The position numbers and the translations under genes are program-made. The notes under the pieces are model-generated. The model had not been told where the DNA came from. It saw only the letters and a program-made list of their open reading frames with translations, and did not search any database. A DNA stretch of 64,000 nucleotides from positions 248,001-312,000 of the forward strand of contig JAQQAP010000008.1 of assembly GCA_028533045.1 (NCBI GenBank), in the 5' to 3' direction. This document shows positions 7,691 through 15,511 of the stretch, piece by piece; positions within the stretch are counted from its first letter, which is position 1; each line of letters opens with the position of its first letter. Source of the DNA: Spirochaetales bacterium (GTDB taxonomy: Bacteria; Spirochaetota; Spirochaetia; DSM-2461).

Positions 7691-8905
7691 GTGTTCATAC
7701 CCAGAGCTTTGGAGTCAGTTATCGAGGAAACATCAGCCTCCTTTCCCGTATTGTTGTTAACCGGTCCGAGGCAGGTGGGGAAAACGACTCTTTTGGAAAA
7801 AATGTCCGGCCCGGACAGAAATTACGTCACCCTTGACGATCCCATGGCCAGACAACTTGCCTCAACCGATCCCGCCCTCTTTCTTCAGAGATATAAGACA
7901 CCTCTCATCATTGATGAAATACAGTATGCCCCCCAGCTTTTTCCGTTTATTAAGATGCATGTGGACAAATCACGGAAAAACGGCGAGTTCTGGTTAACCG
8001 GCTCCCAGATGTTTCCCATGATGAAAGGGGTGAGCGAAAGCCTTGCAGGCCGGGTGGGTGTCATCCCTATGCAAGGTCTTTCCGGGGCGGAAATAGGGAG
8101 AAGGGAATCTAAGGCGTGGACGAATGATAGGGATTCTCTATTGGCCCATGCCGATAGGGCATTTTTCCTTTCTTTGTCCGACATATATTCCCTTATTCAT
8201 AAGGGCTTTATGCCGGGGTTATACAAGAGTAAGCAGAATCAGGAACGCTTCTATGCCTCTTACATAGACACTTACATCCAAAGAGACATCAGGGATCTGG
8301 CGCAAGTGGCGGACGAACTTCAATTTCAGAGATTTCTCATGGCTTGCGCCGCGCGGACCAGTCAAATGGTAAATTATTCCGATTTGGCCAAAGATGTGGG
8401 GATATCATCGCCTACGGCAAAAAAATGGCTCTCTCTTCTGGTTTCCTCCGGGCTGATAATTCTAATAGAACCCTATTATAATAATGCCCTTAAAAGAGTC
8501 GTAAAAGCCCCCAATATGTACTTCATGGATACCGGATTAGCCGCTTATCTTACTCGCTGGACTTCTGGGGACACCCTTGAAGTATCAGCCATGTCAGGAG
8601 CATTTTTCGAAACTTTCGTTGTTTCCGAAATCGTAAAAAGCTTTATTAACGCGGGAAGAAGACCGCCCCTCTTTTATTACAGGGATTCGGACAAGAGGGA
8701 AATCGATTTGATCATGGAAGAAAACGGTATCCTGTTCCCCATTGAGATTAAGAAAAAGGGCAATCCCAAAGCAAAAGATGCAAGACATTTCCCTATACTG
8801 GAAAAAACGGGTAAACCGGTCGGGTTGGGGACCATCATCTGTCTTTGTTCCGATCTCATGCCTATCAAAGAGGGATTATGGGCCGTTCCGGCCTGGATGA
8901 TTTAA
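7691..8905 (+). CDS. AAA_14/DUF4143 ATPase
   Basis: 404 residues from a GTG with GGAGG 5 nt upstream. The N-terminal AAA_14 domain carries Walker A GPRQVGKTTLL at about residues 25-35 and Walker B TPLIIDEIQYAP at about 70-81. GSQMFPMMKGVSESLAGRVG is the sensor region. The C-terminal DUF4143 domain includes a winged helix (MVNYSDLAKDVGISSPTAKKW) and a PD-(D/E)xK-like core (YYRDSDKREIDLIMEENGILFPIEIKKKG). The ExK-type residues suggest a nuclease fold. These proteins are common, are often multicopy in spirochaetes, and have no settled function. The stop overlaps the convergent ABC-F gene by 4 nt. Confidence 0.9.
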   Translation: MFIPRALESVIEETSASFPVLLLTGPRQVGKTTLLEKMSGPDRNYVTLDDPMARQLASTDPALFLQRYKTPLIIDEIQYAPQLFPFIKMHVDKSRKNGEFWLTGSQMFPMMKGVSESLAGRVGVIPMQGLSGAEIGRRESKAWTNDRDSLLAHADRAFFLSLSDIYSLIHKGFMPGLYKSKQNQERFYASYIDTYIQRDIRDLAQVADELQFQRFLMACAARTSQMVNYSDLAKDVGISSPTAKKWLSLLVSSGLIILIEPYYNNALKRVVKAPNMYFMDTGLAAYLTRWTSGDTLEVSAMSGAFFETFVVSEIVKSFINAGRRPPLFYYRDSDKREIDLIMEENGILFPIEIKKKGNPKAKDARHFPILEKTGKPVGLGTIICLCSDLMPIKEGLWAVPAWMI

Positions 8906-10755
8906 CCCTCCCGCTCGGCCAGCTCCGCCCAGCGCTCTTCCTTCTGAGGAATCAGCTCGCCCAGTTCGTTGTAACGCTTCGTGGCCTCGCCCAGCTTTTC
9001 CGCATCGGTCTCCGTGGAGAAGAGGCCTTCCAATTCGGTTTTCTCCTCTTCCAGGACCATGATTTCCTCGGTGAGGCTCTCCAGTTCTCGTTTCTCCTTG
9101 AAACTTAGACCCTTTTTCTCCCGGTTTACCTGTTTGCCCGCAGGGGGCTCCGTTTTCCGGGCGGCCAGTTCCGCTTCCCGTTCCTCTTCCCGGCGGGCTT
9201 CCCGATAGTCGGAGTAGCTACCGGAAAATCCCAGAATGTTTCCGTCTCCCTTAAAGACAAAGAGGTAATCGGTGGTGCGGTCCAGAAAGGCCCGGTCATG
9301 GGAGACAATCAGGAGGCAGCCGTCGAACTTGTCCACGTACTCTTCCAGCAGGTCCAGGGTGTCCATGTCCAGGTCGTTGGTGGGTTCATCCAGGATGAGG
9401 AAGTTGGGGCTGTCCATGAGAACCCGTGCCAGGTACAGGCGGCGCCGTTCCCCTCCGGAGAGGCGTTTGATTTTCTGTCGGTGGATGCTGCTGGTAAAGA
9501 GGAAGCGTTCAAGATAACCGGCGGCACTGAGCTGGCTTCCGTCGGGCATGGTGATGCGGTCGGAAATCTCCCTAATGTAGTCCAGAAGGGTCTGCTCCGG
9601 ATTCATGGGGCGGCTCATCTGGTCAAAGTAGCCAAAGTGGGTGTTTACGCCCCTTTCAATACGGCCCGAATCTATGGGAAGCCGCTCGGTAATCATATCT
9701 AAAAAGGTGGTTTTTCCCGAGCCGTTGGGACCGATGATGCCTATTCGCTCGCCCTTCTTGAAGCGGTAGGAGAAGGGGGCGATGACTTGCCGGTCGCCGT
9801 AGTGTTTCTCCACCTTGACCATATCGATGATCCGCTTGCCCAGGCGCCGGTTGCCCGAGGTGAATTCGGCCATCTGCTGCTGCGCTTCCACCCGGCTGTC
9901 CATGAGGTTTTCGATATTCATCTTGCGCTTTTTATCTTTGCTGGCCCGCGCCTTGGGTCCCTGGGCGAGCCAGGCCATTTCCATCTTGAGTATCGCTTCG
10001 ATCCGGCTCTGTTCACGGGCTTCCCGGTCCAGCCGCTCCCGTTTTTTCTTAAGGGCTACCGAGTAAGAGCCGGGGTATTTGTAGATTTTCTTCCGGTCCA
10101 GTTCCATGATCGTGTTGCACACCGAATCGAGGAAGTAGCGGTCATGAGTCACCATCACAAAGGCGGCCCGGGTTTTCCGCAGCCAGGTTTCCAGCCACTC
10201 GATGGTGTCGATGTCCAGGTGGTTAGTCGGCTCGTCCAAAAAGAGGAGGTTCGCCCCGCTCGCCATCATTCGGGCCATGGCCACTTTTTTGGTCATCCCC
10301 CCGGAGAGAGTCCCTCCGAGTTGTTCCGTATCGGTAATGCCCAGTTCTGTCAGGTAGGAGAGGTACTCCTTTTCCAGGGTCCAGCAGCCTTCCTGTTCCA
10401 CTCGGTGGGTCAGTTCTTCCAGGTCATCCGATCCCTCTTCGGCGGCCCGGTGGTAGTCCTTGAGAAGCTGCACCCGCGGGTCGTCGCTCAGGTAGAGCTG
10501 CTCCCGGATGGATAGGTCCGGCTGAAGCTGGGGCAGCTGTTCCAGGATGGAGATGCGCAGGTCGTTGTTCCGGGTTATTTCCCCTTCGTCGTGGGGGAGC
10601 TTTCCCGTGAGTATATTCATTAAGGTGGACTTACCCGCCCCGTTAGGGCCGATGAAGCCGATTTTATCGCTGTGGTCGATGCCGAAGACAACGTCGGAGA
10701 ACAGAGCCTGATCCCGCACGTACTTGGCTATTCCGTCGATGGACATGAGATTCAT
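8902..10755 (-). CDS. ABC-F family ATPase, Uup-like
   Basis: 617 residues with two ABC domains and no membrane segments. The first has Walker A GPNGAGKST (36-44), signature LSGGMTKK and Walker B NLLFLDEPTNHLDID. The second has GPNGSGKTT, LSGGERRR and NFLILDEPTNDLDMD. An arginine/lysine-rich linker lies between them. The last 75 residues are a charged coiled coil (SFKEKRELESLTEEIMVLEE), as in Uup. ABC-F proteins act on ribosomes or structured nucleic acid. A TATACT box at 10767-10762 ends 6 nt before the ATG and there is no Shine-Dalgarno, so this gene looks leaderless. Confidence 0.93.
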   Translation of the reverse strand: MNLMSIDGIAKYVRDQALFSDVVFGIDHSDKIGFIGPNGAGKSTLMNILTGKLPHDEGEITRNNDLRISILEQLPQLQPDLSIREQLYLSDDPRVQLLKDYHRAAEEGSDDLEELTHRVEQEGCWTLEKEYLSYLTELGITDTEQLGGTLSGGMTKKVAMARMMASGANLLFLDEPTNHLDIDTIEWLETWLRKTRAAFVMVTHDRYFLDSVCNTIMELDRKKIYKYPGSYSVALKKKRERLDREAREQSRIEAILKMEMAWLAQGPKARASKDKKRKMNIENLMDSRVEAQQQMAEFTSGNRRLGKRIIDMVKVEKHYGDRQVIAPFSYRFKKGERIGIIGPNGSGKTTFLDMITERLPIDSGRIERGVNTHFGYFDQMSRPMNPEQTLLDYIREISDRITMPDGSQLSAAGYLERFLFTSSIHRQKIKRLSGGERRRLYLARVLMDSPNFLILDEPTNDLDMDTLDLLEEYVDKFDGCLLIVSHDRAFLDRTTDYLFVFKGDGNILGFSGSYSDYREARREEEREAELAARKTEPPAGKQVNREKKGLSFKEKRELESLTEEIMVLEEEKTELEGLFSTETDAEKLGEATKRYNELGELIPQKEERWAELAEREG

Positions 10756-10815
10756 GGGGGCAGTATACAGGAGAATGGGGCGAGCGGAAAGCGGAGAGGG
10801 GCGGGAAGGGCCGGA

Positions 10816-12804
10816 TTACTCTATCACAATCGACTTCAACTGAAGGTATCCCTCTTCGGTTCGTTTGACCCGGATAGCGTGGAGCCCTTCATCGAGGGTG
10901 ACCGTGTAGGTGTCGGAGGTCGTCCCCACCAGGGTATCCACTCCCAGGATTTCCCCGTCCACCATGATTTCCAACTCCGTTCCCGTCGTGTTACTGGTTG
11001 TGAGGGTTATGTTATAGTCGCCCGCTTCTTTGGTGCGAAAGAGGTAGGCCTTGTACACATACCAGGTGCTCAGCTCGGCGTAACCAGTGGTTTCCCCTGC
11101 GGCCGGTTCGGGATGCTGCCAGGCAATGCTGCTACCACTGTAGTCGGCTCCTTCTATTGTGCAGGGAACCAGTTGGCCCGCCCGGGGAGAATCTTTGGGA
11201 TCGGAGAGAAGTTCCTCCACTCCTTCGTACTTGCGCGTCTCAAGGTCAAAGGCATCGGTGGTAAAGCCCAGGGCCGTTCCGCTGTCTTCCCCTCCGGTGG
11301 TAACGTAGTACATAAGCATTTTCCCGTCGTATTTTTCCCACAGCTCATGGTACTCCACCATGGCGGAGCTTATGCGGGATTCTTCATAACTCTCCGAATC
11401 GGTCCAGATTCCCCCCTCGTAAGCTACCCGCTCCAGACCGTACATTTTGGCAAGGCAGGCCTCTTCCTCTTCGTATTTCTCGAAAACTTCTATTTGGCTG
11501 TAGCCGTCGTATTCGGCCTCATCGTCGTCGGTCTCTTCGTCCGGATCGTCTCCTGTGTAGTGGGAGCCGCCGCAGCCGTAAAAGTAGTAACTCACCGGCT
11601 GGGGGTCGTTTACATAGTCGCCCCCTCCGTTGTTATAATAGTTATGGACAAATTTTAGCCCCTGTATTCCCTGGAAATTGTAAGTCAGCTGGCCGCAGTG
11701 GACCGGGCGGACTCGGGTCATCATCATATTGTCCCCCCAAACATCCCGCCAAATTTGACTCATTTCTACGGATCGCATGGCGTAGTAGCGGCTTTTAAGA
11801 ATATTCTCATCGGTGGATCCGTCAAAGCTGATTGTGTCGTAGTAGTCGGCGCTGCTGTCGGTGGCCATGGTGCTCATATAGCTTGAGCAGCGGGAGCCGT
11901 CCCAGGTCGCTTCATTACTGTACTCCCAGTAGATGACCCCGTCTTCCACGGTATAGCTGTCATACCAGAGTTGAGCGAGTGATTCAATGTAGTCATCATC
12001 GGCTCCAATGGGCATGTTTATCCACACATCCTTACCGGTTTCGTTGGCGAAGGCAATGGCGTACTCCCAGGCCATACCGCATCCGGCCCAGCTTACTTCG
12101 CTCCATTCGTCGCTGTAGCTTCGGTTAAAGGAGCAGTAGTCCGGATCGACCCGGTCCTCCCAGGTCTCCTGCCAGGGGCCGTTCCAACAATCCACGGACC
12201 ACATAAAACGGACCACATCGAAGGGGGCCACCAGATCCTTTGCTGTATCGGTAAAGTCTACATCGGTGGAGTAGTACTCGCCGGAACCGGGAGAGAGGGG
12301 TTTCATGAGTTTGACATTGGAAACTCCTCCTCCGGTCTCCTCAAAAATCAGTAAAAGACCGTTTGAGCCGGTATGGGTCACCACCAGTTCTGCGCTGAAA
12401 ATACCATCGGCATATTGAAAGTTCTCCAGGCTTCCTCCCCCGTACCCCGTGCTGATAGTGGGTTCGGTGGCAGATTCCCCTTCTAAATAGTAGGTCCCGT
12501 TCATATTTTCGATGCCGTGCCAAACAATCAGTTCCGCATCTTCCGTGGGCCAGCCCAGATCATCAGTTTCCACCTCGTCCCCGTTGCCGTAGTAGCCCGG
12601 TTCTTTCCAGCTCCGCGCCGTTTTCATGGCATCCGCAAAGAGCCGGTCTTCGCAATAATCCAGGTGGGAGGCAAAAAGATTGATCCCCAGACTTCGTTTT
12701 TCCACAGTGGAAGAGTCGCTGTAATTTACGATGAGGGCACAGTTTGATAAAGAAAGAGTTATTGTTAGGGAGACGAGAAGGATGGGAAAAGGAGGCTTTC
12801 TCAT
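10816..12804 (-). CDS. secreted glycosidase-like lipoprotein, clan GH-A type
   Basis: 662 residues. A signal peptide ends in a lipobox with C22 (LSLSNC), so the protein should be lipid-anchored outside the inner membrane. The domain around residues 190-500 resembles a TIM-barrel family: AWEYAIAFANETGKDVWINM is followed by YWEYSNEATWDG. E298 in the SNE motif is the likely acid/base, and E463 in VAYEGGIW is the candidate nucleophile. The last 110 residues look like a carbohydrate-binding beta sandwich (YNITLTTSNTTGTELEIMVD). The protein is very rich in Asp and Glu. Related proteins are annotated as cellulose-binding or glycoside hydrolase. The substrate is unknown. Confidence 0.68.
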   Translation of the reverse strand: MRKPPFPILLVSLTITLSLSNCALIVNYSDSSTVEKRSLGINLFASHLDYCEDRLFADAMKTARSWKEPGYYGNGDEVETDDLGWPTEDAELIVWHGIENMNGTYYLEGESATEPTISTGYGGGSLENFQYADGIFSAELVVTHTGSNGLLLIFEETGGGVSNVKLMKPLSPGSGEYYSTDVDFTDTAKDLVAPFDVVRFMWSVDCWNGPWQETWEDRVDPDYCSFNRSYSDEWSEVSWAGCGMAWEYAIAFANETGKDVWINMPIGADDDYIESLAQLWYDSYTVEDGVIYWEYSNEATWDGSRCSSYMSTMATDSSADYYDTISFDGSTDENILKSRYYAMRSVEMSQIWRDVWGDNMMMTRVRPVHCGQLTYNFQGIQGLKFVHNYYNNGGGDYVNDPQPVSYYFYGCGGSHYTGDDPDEETDDDEAEYDGYSQIEVFEKYEEEEACLAKMYGLERVAYEGGIWTDSESYEESRISSAMVEYHELWEKYDGKMLMYYVTTGGEDSGTALGFTTDAFDLETRKYEGVEELLSDPKDSPRAGQLVPCTIEGADYSGSSIAWQHPEPAAGETTGYAELSTWYVYKAYLFRTKEAGDYNITLTTSNTTGTELEIMVDGEILGVDTLVGTTSDTYTVTLDEGLHAIRVKRTEEGYLQLKSIVIE

Positions 12805-12889
12805 GGCATTATTCTAGTTTTTTTTCCCCTTTTATATCAAGTCTCCCCAAATCGGGATAATAGCTTGACAATCAAATTATATTCGGATA

Positions 12890-12904
12890 CCTTGATTATC
12901 AAGG
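12890..12904. promoter_or_regulatory. perfect palindrome, probable operator of the MarR regulator
   Basis: CCTTGAT-T-ATCAAGG is a perfect 7+7 palindrome. It lies downstream of a TTGACA -35 box (12865-12870), covers the likely -10 region, and its right arm merges with the AAGGAAG ribosome binding site (12901-12907). A partial copy of the half-sites, TTGA-CAA-TCAA, sits on the -35 box. The layout fits MarR autorepression. Confidence 0.65.
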
Positions 12905-12912
12905 AAGTTTTT

Positions 12913-13323
12913 GTGAAAGAAGAGTATTCTAATATTTTGGTCGAATTTTTTGAAAAGATGTCCTCCTGGGAAAACGGAGTCGTTTCGGATAGGAAAATAT
13001 CTTTGCCCCAAATGCATCTGCTTGAAGTTGTCGGTAACCATGAGGTGCTGCGAATGAAAGAGTTATCGGAGAAATTGGGGGTTACAACGGGAACTTTAAC
13101 TGTTATGGTGCACCGTCTTGTGACAAAGGGGTATCTGGTCAAGGAACGGGATTCACAGGATAAACGGTCCTACTTCGTTAAGCTTACCGAAGAGGGGAGA
13201 GAAGAGTATAAGAACCACCACCATCACCATGGGGATCTTATTGAAGAGATTGTTCATTCCCTGGGGGAGCGTGAAGCGCACCGGTTTTTTCAAAATCTTA
13301 AGGCCATACAAGAGATAATGTGA
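12913..13323 (+). CDS. MarR-family regulator, probably zinc-responsive
   Basis: 136 residues from the GTG at 12913, with AAGGAAG 5 nt upstream. A longer reading from a TTG at 12865 would start on the -35 box and is unlikely. The winged helix spans about residues 30-105 (MKELSEKLGVTTGTLTVMVH, then LVKERDSQDKRSYFVKLTEEG). A run of five histidines follows (NHHHHHG), which suggests metal binding. The CDF efflux gene starts 7 nt after the stop. The pairing and the histidines suggest a metal-sensing regulator working like AdcR or ZitR but controlling efflux. The metal is inferred. Confidence 0.85.
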   Translation: MKEEYSNILVEFFEKMSSWENGVVSDRKISLPQMHLLEVVGNHEVLRMKELSEKLGVTTGTLTVMVHRLVTKGYLVKERDSQDKRSYFVKLTEEGREEYKNHHHHHGDLIEEIVHSLGEREAHRFFQNLKAIQEIM

Positions 13324-13330
13324 GGACTTT

Positions 13331-14242
13331 ATGACAGAACGGATATGTAATCAACAACAGAGTGAACATAGTCACAATCATTCGAATATGAAGAAAACGG
13401 CCCTGGTCGTATCAATTACTTTGCTTACGATGATTGCGGAAATCGGATATGGAATTATTACAGGATCCATGTCATTACTGGCCGACGGGATTCACATGGG
13501 AACCCATACCTTTGCTCTTATTGTGACTTTAATCGCCTATATGATTGCGGGGAAACAGGCGGACAATCCCAACTTTACCTTTTCCTCGGGAAAGGTCGGG
13601 ATTTTGGGAGGCTACACGAATGCCATCCTTTTGGGGATTACAGCTCTTTATATGATTTATGAGGCCATTTTCAGACTCATCCATCCGGAAGAGATCATCT
13701 TTAATCAGGCTCTTATTGTGGCGGGAATCGGCTTAACGGTAAATCTGATTAGTGCGGCCCTGCTTTCTGCCGGAGACCATGATCATCACCATCACGGCCA
13801 TGATCACGGACACCACCACGGCCATGAACATCATGACCATAACCTCAGAGCGGCCTATATTCATGTTCTCACCGATGCGTTAACCTCTGTGTTGGCCATA
13901 GCCGCTCTTCTCTTTGGTAAGGTCTGGGGACAAACCTGGCCCGATGCGCTGGTGGCGATTCTGGGGGCGGTTGTTATTCTTAAGTGGGCCTATGGTCTTC
14001 TTGTCTCTTCGGGAGCTCTTCTTGTGGATTATTATCCCTTGAAGGAGGATTGTATGGCCATTCAGGCTCTCCTTGAGGAGTCCGGATCGCTGTTGAGGGA
14101 TTTGCATATCTGGCGGATTTCAGAAAATCACAAGGCCCTGATTCTTACGGTTAAAGGGGGAGAGGCTTTTAAAAGAAATGAGTTCCTCCGCAGGATGGGG
14201 GAACGGTGTGAGTACGCTCATGTTACTCTTGAAGTCGTTTAG
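13331..14242 (+). CDS. CDF cation efflux transporter (ZitB/CzcD-like)
   Basis: 303 residues with six transmembrane helices. Metal-site helices carry SLLADGIHMGTHTFAL and HVLTDALTSVLA, the two paired His/Asp sites of the CDF family. Between helices 4 and 5 is a strongly histidine-rich loop (GDHDHHHHGHDHGHHHGHEH), and the N-terminus also has SEHSHNHSN. The cytoplasmic C-terminal domain (LRDLHIWRISENHKALILTV) is the usual small ferredoxin-like dimerisation domain. By family it exports Zn2+ (or Co2+, Cd2+) against protons. It is co-transcribed with the MarR gene in front. Confidence 0.93.
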   Translation: MTERICNQQQSEHSHNHSNMKKTALVVSITLLTMIAEIGYGIITGSMSLLADGIHMGTHTFALIVTLIAYMIAGKQADNPNFTFSSGKVGILGGYTNAILLGITALYMIYEAIFRLIHPEEIIFNQALIVAGIGLTVNLISAALLSAGDHDHHHHGHDHGHHHGHEHHDHNLRAAYIHVLTDALTSVLAIAALLFGKVWGQTWPDALVAILGAVVILKWAYGLLVSSGALLVDYYPLKEDCMAIQALLEESGSLLRDLHIWRISENHKALILTVKGGEAFKRNEFLRRMGERCEYAHVTLEVV

Positions 14243-14251
14243 GCCGGGGGG

Positions 14252-14830
14252 CTAATAGGATCGGTCTAACTCCCCATGCCTGTAACACCCCACCACGTGG
14301 TCATTCACCATTCCTACCGCCTGCATAAAGGCGTAACAAATGGTGGAGCCCACAAAGTTCATCCCCCGTTTTTTGAGATCCTTGCTCAGGGCATCGGAAA
14401 GCTCGGTGGAGGCGGGGATCTCAGCCAGGCTTTTATAGCTATTCTGAATCGGTTTTCCTCCAACGAACGCCCAGAGGTAAGTGTCGAAGGAGCCGAATTC
14501 TTCCCGTATCCTCATAAAGGCCCCGGCGTTTTTTACGGCCGAGTGAATCTTGAGCTTGTTGCGGACGATGCCCGGATTATTCAGTAATTGAGTTATCTTG
14601 TTTTCTCCATAACACCCTATTTTTTCATAGTTAAACTGATCAAAGGCCTCCCGGTAATTCTCCCGTTTTCTCAGAATGGTAATCCAACTCAAGCCGGCCT
14701 GGGCCCCTTCGAGAATCAGGAATTCAAAGAGCCGCCGGTCGTCGTGGACCGGTACGCCCCACTCCTTGTCGTGGTATTCAATATACAGGGGATCGTCGCC
14801 GCACCAGGCACAGCGGTTTTTACTGGTCAT
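14252..14830 (-). CDS. tag: DNA-3-methyladenine glycosylase I
   Basis: 192 residues, the normal length. The N-terminal CAWCGDDPLYIEYHDKEWG has the zinc-binding cysteine and histidine and the substrate-pocket residues of Tag. LFEFLILEGAQAGLSWITIL is the helix-hairpin-helix region with the catalytic glutamate. The C-terminus ends CYRH, with the second zinc-binding pair. The enzyme removes 3-methyladenine from alkylated DNA in base excision repair. It is convergent with the CDF gene and divergent from the cyclase-family gene. Confidence 0.95.
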   Translation of the reverse strand: MTSKNRCAWCGDDPLYIEYHDKEWGVPVHDDRRLFEFLILEGAQAGLSWITILRKRENYREAFDQFNYEKIGCYGENKITQLLNNPGIVRNKLKIHSAVKNAGAFMRIREEFGSFDTYLWAFVGGKPIQNSYKSLAEIPASTELSDALSKDLKKRGMNFVGSTICYAFMQAVGMVNDHVVGCYRHGELDRSY

Positions 14831-14851
14831 AATCAGCTCCTTATGCTAAAT

Positions 14852-14874
14852 ATAACCTAAAGAGTTGAGGTTAT
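14852..14874 (+). promoter_or_regulatory. inverted repeat covering the ribosome binding site of the cyclase-family gene
   Basis: ATAACCT (14852-14858) and AGGTTAT (14868-14874) are perfectly complementary, with a 9-nt spacer. The right arm includes the GAGG ribosome binding site and ends one base before the ATG at 14876. It may act as a translational switch or as an operator between the divergent genes. Confidence 0.45.
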
Positions 14875-14875
14875 C

Positions 14876-15511
14876 ATGAACATTATTGATTTAAGCCATC
14901 CTATTATGGAGGATATGCCCGTTTACCCCGGTACGGAAACGCCCCAAATTAGGGAGGCCTGCACCCTGGATAAAGATGGGTTTAGGGAGAAGCTTCTAAC
15001 CATGTTTAGTCATACGGGAACTCATATGGACGCCCCCTGTCATATTCTCAAGGAGGCTCCCGCTCTGGATGATTTGCCGATTGATAATTTTACGGGAAAG
15101 GCCTTTGTTCTTAATGCTGATTTGGGAACGGGAGGCGTGGTGGAGGAAAAGGTCATTCTGGAAGCTTCAGAAGCTATTTCTCAAGCCGAATTCCTACTTG
15201 TTCATACCGGCTGGAGCCGTTACTGGGGGCGGGAGGAGTATTACGGTAAGTTTCCCGTTCTTTCCGAAGCCGCTGCTCGCGCCTTAGCCGCGTTAGGTCT
15301 TAAGGGAATCGGTTTTGACTGTATCTCTGCCGATTCCATGGATGCGCCCAAGCTACCCAACCACCGAATATTCCTGGGGGCGGGCATGGTTATTATTGAA
15401 AACTTATGCCGACTGGAAGAACTGCCCCAAGAGGGAGCTGAGTTTTTTGCTTTTCCCTTGAAGATCAAAGAAGCCGACGGGTCTCCCGTAAGAGCGGTGG
15501 GGCGGTACTAG
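14876..15511 (+). CDS. cyclase-family metal-dependent amidohydrolase (kynurenine formamidase-like)
   Basis: 211 residues. The family signature HTGTHMDAP (SHTGTHMDAPCHI) supplies the metal ligands. DLSHPIMEDMPVYPGTETP is the conserved N-terminal strand, and IGFDCISADSMDAP is the second conserved block. Family members include kynurenine formamidase and isatin hydrolase, and many act on other cyclic amides. No tryptophan catabolism genes are nearby, so the substrate is not known. The stop overlaps the convergent MATE gene by 4 nt. Confidence 0.88.
   Translation: MNIIDLSHPIMEDMPVYPGTETPQIREACTLDKDGFREKLLTMFSHTGTHMDAPCHILKEAPALDDLPIDNFTGKAFVLNADLGTGGVVEEKVILEASEAISQAEFLLVHTGWSRYWGREEYYGKFPVLSEAAARALAALGLKGIGFDCISADSMDAPKLPNHRIFLGAGMVIIENLCRLEELPQEGAEFFAFPLKIKEADGSPVRAVGRY

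Noticed and set aside
12865..12912. TTG start at 12865 adding 16 residues to the MarR protein
   Set aside because: TTGACA there is the -35 box, and the GTG at 12913 has a proper ribosome binding site.
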